From NCBI GenBank assembly GCA_963773035.1, contig CAVYZX010000038.1, forward strand, positions 310,001 to 374,000: a DNA stretch of 64,000 nucleotides, read 5' to 3'. Positions 59,864-64,000 of the stretch are shown piece by piece. The position numbers and the translations under genes are program-made. Each line of letters opens with the position of its first letter. The first letter of the stretch is position 1. Below the pieces are notes generated by a model, which searched no databases, was not told the origin of the DNA, and saw nothing but the letters and a program-made list of their open reading frames with translations. This stretch comes from CAVRXZ01 sp963773035. GTDB lineage: Bacteria > Acidobacteriota > Vicinamibacteria > Vicinamibacterales > CAVVIG01.

Positions 59864-60787
59864 AGATCCGGCAAGCAAGGGAAGGTAGTAGAGCCAGCCG
59901 AGCGGGTTGACGAGTAACGAAAGCACACCGCAGGCGAGCCACTCGGTGTCCACATCGTCGACCTTGCGGATCACGACGATCGTCGCCACCACGAAAAACA
60001 GCGTCAACGGCAGCCAGGCGTGCCATCCGATATCGGCACGGGCGAGCAACCCGGCGATCGACGCGTTGAGCGGATGTTCGAACCACGAAACCTGGCGGCC
60101 GACTTCGATCCAGCGCGAGAAACTGTGGGCGCCTGCCACGGCCACGCCGACGGCCACAGACATTAGAGCCGCGACGATAGACCAGAAGATCGTCGTCCAC
60201 TGACGACGGAGCAGCGCGACCAGAAGGAAGCAGCCCATGAAAGGTTTGAGGCTCACCAAGACGCCGAGAAGAGATCCGGCGAGCTCCCGGTTGTCCCGGC
60301 GTTGTGCCGACCACGCGATGGTGCACAGCAACGCGAAGATACCGAGGGGTTGCCCCTCTTCGAAGCCGAACACGATGCCTGTGCTGACGCCGGTGATGGC
60401 GATGGCGGCCATGAACGCCATGTTCGAGCGAGGCAGATCCAGCTCACGCCAGATGATGACCGCCGCGCCGATTGCCGCCGCGACGTTGATCGCGAGCCAA
60501 ACTTTGACGGCTACATCCGGCGGGAACCACGTCAAAGGGGCAAAGGCGACGATGAACTGGGGAGGGTTCAGATTGGGAGCCACTCGCGCAGTTGCATACA
60601 GATCCCCACCGGTCCTCCATGCCATCCCGCTCTCGTAGAAGACTCGAAAGTCGATTCCCCAGGCCCGTGTCCCTGCGTTTCTGAGCGCGCTGACAATGAG
60701 GCCCAAACCCAGGCCTGCGGCAGCGCCGAATGCCCAGAAACGGATCCTGGATCGATCGAGAAAGGCGGGTCGCGGGTCGGCGCTCAT
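59606..60787 (-). CDS. GT87-like polyprenol-phosphate mannosyltransferase family membrane protein
   Basis: A 393-residue protein with about nine to ten TM segments, resembling DUF2029/GT87 mannosyltransferases that use polyprenol-phosphate sugars. ATG 60787 overlaps the stop of the upstream membrane-protein gene (ATGA). Features are the first loop IDFRVFYESGMAWRTGGDLY, NLNPPQFIVAFAPLTWFPPD and AGSLLGVLVSLKPFMGCFLL. The C-terminus after IAVWCVLMRCIVQESRKG is a basic tail running antisense into the mug gene, with 258 bases of overlap. The acceptor is unknown. Confidence 0.82.
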   Translation of the reverse strand: MSADPRPAFLDRSRIRFWAFGAAAGLGLGLIVSALRNAGTRAWGIDFRVFYESGMAWRTGGDLYATARVAPNLNPPQFIVAFAPLTWFPPDVAVKVWLAINVAAAIGAAVIIWRELDLPRSNMAFMAAIAITGVSTGIVFGFEEGQPLGIFALLCTIAWSAQRRDNRELAGSLLGVLVSLKPFMGCFLLVALLRRQWTTIFWSIVAALMSVAVGVAVAGAHSFSRWIEVGRQVSWFEHPLNASIAGLLARADIGWHAWLPLTLFFVVATIVVIRKVDDVDTEWLACGVLSLLVNPLGWLYYLPLLAGSLTAVALRTPSVLIPWLAFVWPVPLLMGRAAFTPWTAVTIYSLHSWGLIAVWCVLMRCIVQESRKGSIRGEHLRVREVRVAATGVR

Positions 60788-62319
60788 CGGCTGAACACCT
60801 GCCACGTCATGTCCGCGTACCGAGTGTGCCAGCCGTCACTCAACAGGCGATTGGCAAGGGGTGTTCCGGTCCTGGTCAACGCGCATTCAATCTGGTACTG
60901 CTCAAAGAGGGGCGCGTAGTCACCGGAGAGCTCCGCGTGAATGTGCGCGTCAATCAGCGAAGCCGGATACGGATCCAGTCGGCTATCCAGAAAGACCTTT
61001 CGTTCGGGAACGAACCAGATCAAGTACCCCCCATCGTCATAGTTGTTGTAAAGCGGCCCGGGGCACGCACGCACGGCCGAGATGGCCTCGGAAGGGAACG
61101 GATGCCACTGCAGTCGCGGAATCTGGGAGGACCATGCGTACGCGACCATGGCAACGGAGGCTACGCTCGCGGCGGTCAGCAAGCAGAAGTTGAACGTCGG
61201 CCGCTCACGACGTTCTGTAAGAGATCCACGCGACGGAAAGCGCCAGTCGAGAAGCGATGCAAGCGCAGGAGCTGCAAGGAGCAGGAACACAGGAACATTC
61301 CTGGCTGAGCCGAGTGCAAATGGAAGAAGGGCCAGGGCACCCACGACCGCCGTGGCATGAACCGAGCCTCGCTCCACAGCGTTGATGGCGGTTCCGCGCA
61401 CCTGTTGCGAAAGCCAACGCACACCGAGCACCGCGACAGCCATCGCGATCAGCCAGAAAGGAAGCAGAGGCAAGTCGCCAAGGCCCGGGGGTTTCCATTC
61501 GAGAACCTGGTGGTGACGCAGCCGTGCGAGCGTTGGCGGAATCTCGGTCCATAACGTCCATCCGAGCGGGGTCATCGTCGTGAGGACGACACACAAGCCA
61601 AGGACGACGAGACAGTCTGTCGGGATGCGGCGCGTCTCGAGGGTGATCTGGGCCGTCGCAGCGGTCATGAATACGATGCCGAGGACGACCCCTCCGTGGA
61701 GGTTGGCCCAGATCAGAAAGAGGAACGGAAGACATCGGTACAACCGCCGCTCGAGGAGGTAACAAGTACACGCGACGAGAACCAGAGTGAACAGTTGCGG
61801 GCGCAACGACCAAGCCATTGCGGAGGGAATTGCGGCGAGTGACACGACGACCAATTTCCGCGTCGGACTGCTTTTGACCAAATGCCAGACGATGAACCAC
61901 GTTGTGAGGACTAGAACCGCGGAGGCGGCTGTCAACAGCGGCATGCCGCCGAGTTGGTGGAGCGCGTAGAAAAGAATCTCTGACAGCCATTCGCGATTCG
62001 GCCAATATCCGCCATTTACGGTGAACGAGAAGCTGTCGCTCAAGCGAACGGCGCCAGACTTCCAGATTTCCTCCCCGGTCCGAAGCAGCCACCACGTGTC
62101 GCTTTGCGCCGGCATCAGGCAGGCGGTGCAGCCGAGTGCGAGAAACAGAAGGGAAGCACTGAGACGATCGAAGGTGATCCAGTCGGCCCACGCGTGAAAC
62201 CTGTTCAGGCTCGATTCTGCGGGACCGGTCCGCTCGACTTCTGCGCCGAACCGACCTACAGGAGGTGCAAATCTGTGAGCCGGGTTCCCGCGATCGACGA
62301 ACGGCGTGGAAGGTCGCAC
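60784..62319 (-). CDS. Large polytopic membrane protein of unknown function
   Basis: A protein of about 511 residues with roughly eleven hydrophobic segments. It seems to start at a GTG (62319), but the N-terminal 50 residues look unstructured, so a later start is possible. Features are DTWWLLRTGEEIWKSGAVRL, PNREWLSEILFYALHQLGGM, SLRPQLFTLVLVACTCYLLE, WANLHGGVVLGIVFM and a C-terminal domain PGPLYNNYDDGGYLIWFVPE with RKVFLDSRLDPYPASL. This pattern recurs in putative membrane glycosyltransferases of Acidobacteria, but I cannot confirm an activity. It is coupled by ATGA to the GT87-like gene. Confidence 0.75.
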   Translation of the reverse strand: MRPSTPFVDRGNPAHRFAPPVGRFGAEVERTGPAESSLNRFHAWADWITFDRLSASLLFLALGCTACLMPAQSDTWWLLRTGEEIWKSGAVRLSDSFSFTVNGGYWPNREWLSEILFYALHQLGGMPLLTAASAVLVLTTWFIVWHLVKSSPTRKLVVVSLAAIPSAMAWSLRPQLFTLVLVACTCYLLERRLYRCLPFLFLIWANLHGGVVLGIVFMTAATAQITLETRRIPTDCLVVLGLCVVLTTMTPLGWTLWTEIPPTLARLRHHQVLEWKPPGLGDLPLLPFWLIAMAVAVLGVRWLSQQVRGTAINAVERGSVHATAVVGALALLPFALGSARNVPVFLLLAAPALASLLDWRFPSRGSLTERRERPTFNFCLLTAASVASVAMVAYAWSSQIPRLQWHPFPSEAISAVRACPGPLYNNYDDGGYLIWFVPERKVFLDSRLDPYPASLIDAHIHAELSGDYAPLFEQYQIECALTRTGTPLANRLLSDGWHTRYADMTWQVFSR

Positions 62320-62499
62320 AACGCTTGCTGGCGCAACGTCGATGCCGTTGGAAGTTGGCAGGAGAGAACGGGCTAAGGACCCAGTGGCATGGAAGTTCGG
62401 GCGAGAACAATCGCTGTGTTCGTGCGTCAGGAGGTCGCGTCGATCCCCAGAGCGATCACAAGTTCGTCAGTTGAGGGACAAACTTGAGAAGGTCGGTAA

Positions 62500-63477
62500 C
62501 TATTGCTGCTGCTGTTGCTGTTGTTCTTGTTCGGGTGCGCTCTCGACTGACTTCACCTCGCGAGGCGCAGCCGTCGTTTCCTCCAGGTACTCCTTCCCGT
62601 CGTCGTCCAGCGCAGGTCGCAGCCCGACGTCGACGAAGAGCTGCTGTCCGGCGTGTCCTTTATATACACCGCGGACCGGCGCCACGTCGCCGTAGTCGCG
62701 ACCGTGCGCCACGCGAACGTGGCGAGCCCCGACCGGTTCACCGAGCGTCGGGTCCAGTCCGATCCAGCCGAAGCCAGGCACCAGCATTTCCATCCATGCG
62801 TGCGACGCTTGCCCACCGATAACGTCTTCGGCGGATGGATCCTCACCGGCCGCGGAGAAAGGCACCAGGTAGCCGGACACGTAACGTCCTGGAATGCCCC
62901 GCATCCTGACGGCTGCCAACATCACGTGAGCGAAGTCCTGACACACTCCCGCTCCCGTTTCAATCGCATCGAGCACGGTCGACTGGACATGCGTCGCACC
63001 CTTTTCGTAGCGGAATCGATCGCGAATAGCCGAGGCAAGCTTCAGGCCGAATCCAACGAGAATCGAATCGCTGTCGAGTGCGGCCGCGTCGATGAGGCTC
63101 TGCAGGGCGGGCGGATGCGGAACGTAGGCCGTAGGCGCCAGAAAATCGAAGTGCTCGTCGAGATCCTCGTGCATGGAGTCGACGGCTTGCAGGCTGATGC
63201 TCTCGGTCGGAATGGCTGGCGGTCGATATACGTGGACGAGCGATTGCGTTTCGATCCGCAGAGCGCGATGTTCGCCGAGAACGTTGAACCCGTGCATCCA
63301 GTTTCCCCAGTGGTCTACATACGACGAGATGCGAGACGCTGGCTCCGTTTGCAGCTTGAACGACAAGCAGCTCTGAAATTCGTCGTCGCGAGGACGAAGC
63401 CGGACGGTGTTATAGCTCTCCGACACGGGTCCGTCGTAGCGGAACTCTGTGACGTGTACGAGGCGGTAACGGTTCAT
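62500..63477 (-). CDS. Transglutaminase-like protein with poly-Gln tail
   Basis: A 325-residue protein with an N-terminal bacterial transglutaminase-associated beta domain (RLVHVTEFRYDGPVSESYNT) and a transglutaminase/protease-like core. The catalytic triad is in GAGVCQDFAHVMLAAVRMRG (Cys), SHAWMEMLVPG (His) and WIGLDPTLG (Asp). There is no signal peptide. The C-terminus ends in EQEQQQQQQQ, from a CTG/TTG trinucleotide run on the plus strand at 62502-62535, which is unusual. It pairs with the Alpha-E protein at 63630. Such pairs usually accompany a circularly permuted ATP-grasp protein. Confidence 0.9.
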   Translation of the reverse strand: MNRYRLVHVTEFRYDGPVSESYNTVRLRPRDDEFQSCLSFKLQTEPASRISSYVDHWGNWMHGFNVLGEHRALRIETQSLVHVYRPPAIPTESISLQAVDSMHEDLDEHFDFLAPTAYVPHPPALQSLIDAAALDSDSILVGFGLKLASAIRDRFRYEKGATHVQSTVLDAIETGAGVCQDFAHVMLAAVRMRGIPGRYVSGYLVPFSAAGEDPSAEDVIGGQASHAWMEMLVPGFGWIGLDPTLGEPVGARHVRVAHGRDYGDVAPVRGVYKGHAGQQLFVDVGLRPALDDDGKEYLEETTAAPREVKSVESAPEQEQQQQQQQ

Positions 63478-63480
63478 AGG

Positions 63481-63629
63481 GCAGCTATCAGCTCTCAGCG
63501 TTCAGTTCTCAGCCATTGAAACTTTCACCTAAGAGTCGTTCACGGATGCGGTCCACTGATAGCCGACGACTGATAGCCGACAGCCGACAGCCGATAGCTG
63601 ACAGCCGATAGCTGACAGCCGATAGCCGT
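63481..63629 (+). repeat. AGCCGATAGCTGAC minisatellite
   Basis: A tandem array of units of the type AGCTATCAGCT, AGCCGACAGCCGACAGCCG and ATAGCTGACAGCCGATAGC, about 150 bases long, between the transglutaminase and Alpha-E genes. Units are seven bases and their multiples, imperfect, with no spacers, so it is not a CRISPR array. Short forms occur upstream of phzF at 6981-7010. Confidence 0.75.
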
Positions 63630-64000
63630 TTAAGCAACTGCATAGTAGAAGTATTTGCGCGCGATGTGTTCGCCGATCGCACGGCAGGTCCGCTGCAGGT
63701 TTCGCAGGAAGTCGTGGAGTCCGCGGTCGAAAATGTCCTCCATCCGGTCGTAGAGCAGCGTTTCGTGGAGCTTTCCGGTCAGGCGTTCGGCCTCGGTTGC
63801 GTATGTACCAGGCGTCGCCCGGCTGATGGCCTGTAAGGATGCCTGCAGCTCTCCGATGTTGAATCGAATCGAGCGCGGGTGGCGTGGGTGCAGAACGAGC
63901 AGCTCGGCGACTTTTTGCGGATCGATGCTCGAGTGGAACTCGCGGCGGTACACCTCGTACGCCGCAACCGATTTCAGAACCGCCATCCACTGGTGGTTGT
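63630..64000 (-). CDS. Alpha-E (DUF403) domain protein, C-terminal part
   Basis: The C-terminal portion of an Alpha-E protein. The frame runs through WMAVLKSVAAYEVYRREFHS to the window edge, so the start is outside. Motifs are LLVLHPRHPRSIRFNIGELQ, GTYATEAERLTGKLHETLLY and a final ARKYFYYAVA. Alpha-E proteins accompany a circularly permuted ATP-grasp ligase and a transglutaminase in many bacteria, with proposed roles in a peptide-like ligation system. That partner would lie beyond the edge. Confidence 0.88.
   Translation of the reverse strand, partial: NHQWMAVLKSVAAYEVYRREFHSSIDPQKVAELLVLHPRHPRSIRFNIGELQASLQAISRATPGTYATEAERLTGKLHETLLYDRMEDIFDRGLHDFLRNLQRTCRAIGEHIARKYFYYAVA

Noticed and set aside
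63481..63629. Possible CRISPR array
   Set aside because: The units are only seven bases with no unique spacers and vary gradually, so it is a minisatellite. No cas gene is in the window.
1..64000. tRNA or rRNA genes, intact insertion sequence, prophage or integrase
   Set aside because: None was recognised by eye in any part of the window. Small tRNA genes could be missed without a covariance search.

Overview
The window looks like chromosomal DNA from a high-GC, Gram-negative environmental bacterium, most probably an Acidobacteriota member close to Vicinamibacteria. This is an inference from gene content: an 'acidobacterial duplicated' MacB-like ABC permease, a DUF1800/DUF1501 pair, a plug-only TonB-dependent receptor, many exported PQQ, NHL and cytochrome proteins, a Ser/Thr kinase with a TolB-type propeller, and frequent GTG starts with 1-4 nt gene overlaps. 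No rRNA, tRNA, intact transposase or phage gene was seen.

Layout. 1-6.1 kb: 3' end of succinate dehydrogenase subunit B, a TPR-like protein, an FkbM methyltransferase, an ankyrin protein overlapping a TonB-receptor-like protein, and a double-barrel protein ending in a PagL-type lipid A deacylase. 6.4-8.7 kb: a cytoplasmic and an exported cyclophilin around a PhzF-family enzyme. 8.9-15.8 kb: a run of exported oxidative proteins (cytochrome c/copper monooxygenase-like, PKD-like, PQQ sugar dehydrogenase, VOC, two cupins). 15.8-30.7 kb: a CurA-type reductase, a K+ channel coupled to a Ca2+/H+ antiporter, a molybdenum hydroxylase large subunit without its partners, a frameshifted NHL lyase-like lipoprotein, a frameshifted NmrA protein, a cytochrome c/Vgb propeller, and a PIG-L deacetylase overlapping an HGSNAT-like acetyltransferase. 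30.9-34.0 kb: a heavily decayed kinase-propeller pseudogene. 34.1-47.6 kb: VapBC, an MBL-fold protein, a frameshifted serine hydrolase, DUF1800/DUF1501, VOC, DUF3089, a frameshifted amidase, GlgB and an MFS transporter. 47.6-50.7 kb: a FecR / OmpA lipoprotein / CHASE2-HD-GYP envelope-sensing operon. 51.3-53.9 kb: a MacB-like permease with a remnant ATPase. 54.4-58.7 kb: a translationally coupled operon of HlyD/Alg44-like protein, processive GT2 and GH18 hydrolase, a candidate exopolysaccharide system. 58.7-64 kb: EVE protein, a uracil/mismatch glycosylase overlapping tail to tail a GT87-like protein, a large membrane protein, a transglutaminase and an Alpha-E protein running off the edge.

The most distinctive non-genic signal is a set of small repeat elements: a palindrome family with core GGCT-NN-AGCC and exchangeable complementary arms (six copies, one inside an open reading frame), hairpins built from CACAAAG-type repeats, a 211-bp hairpin at 6152-6362, a perfect 26-bp inverted repeat at 13382-13467, and several short-unit minisatellites. 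Four otherwise well-preserved genes carry apparent single frameshifts. These may be real mutations or assembly indels, and the sequence alone cannot tell which.
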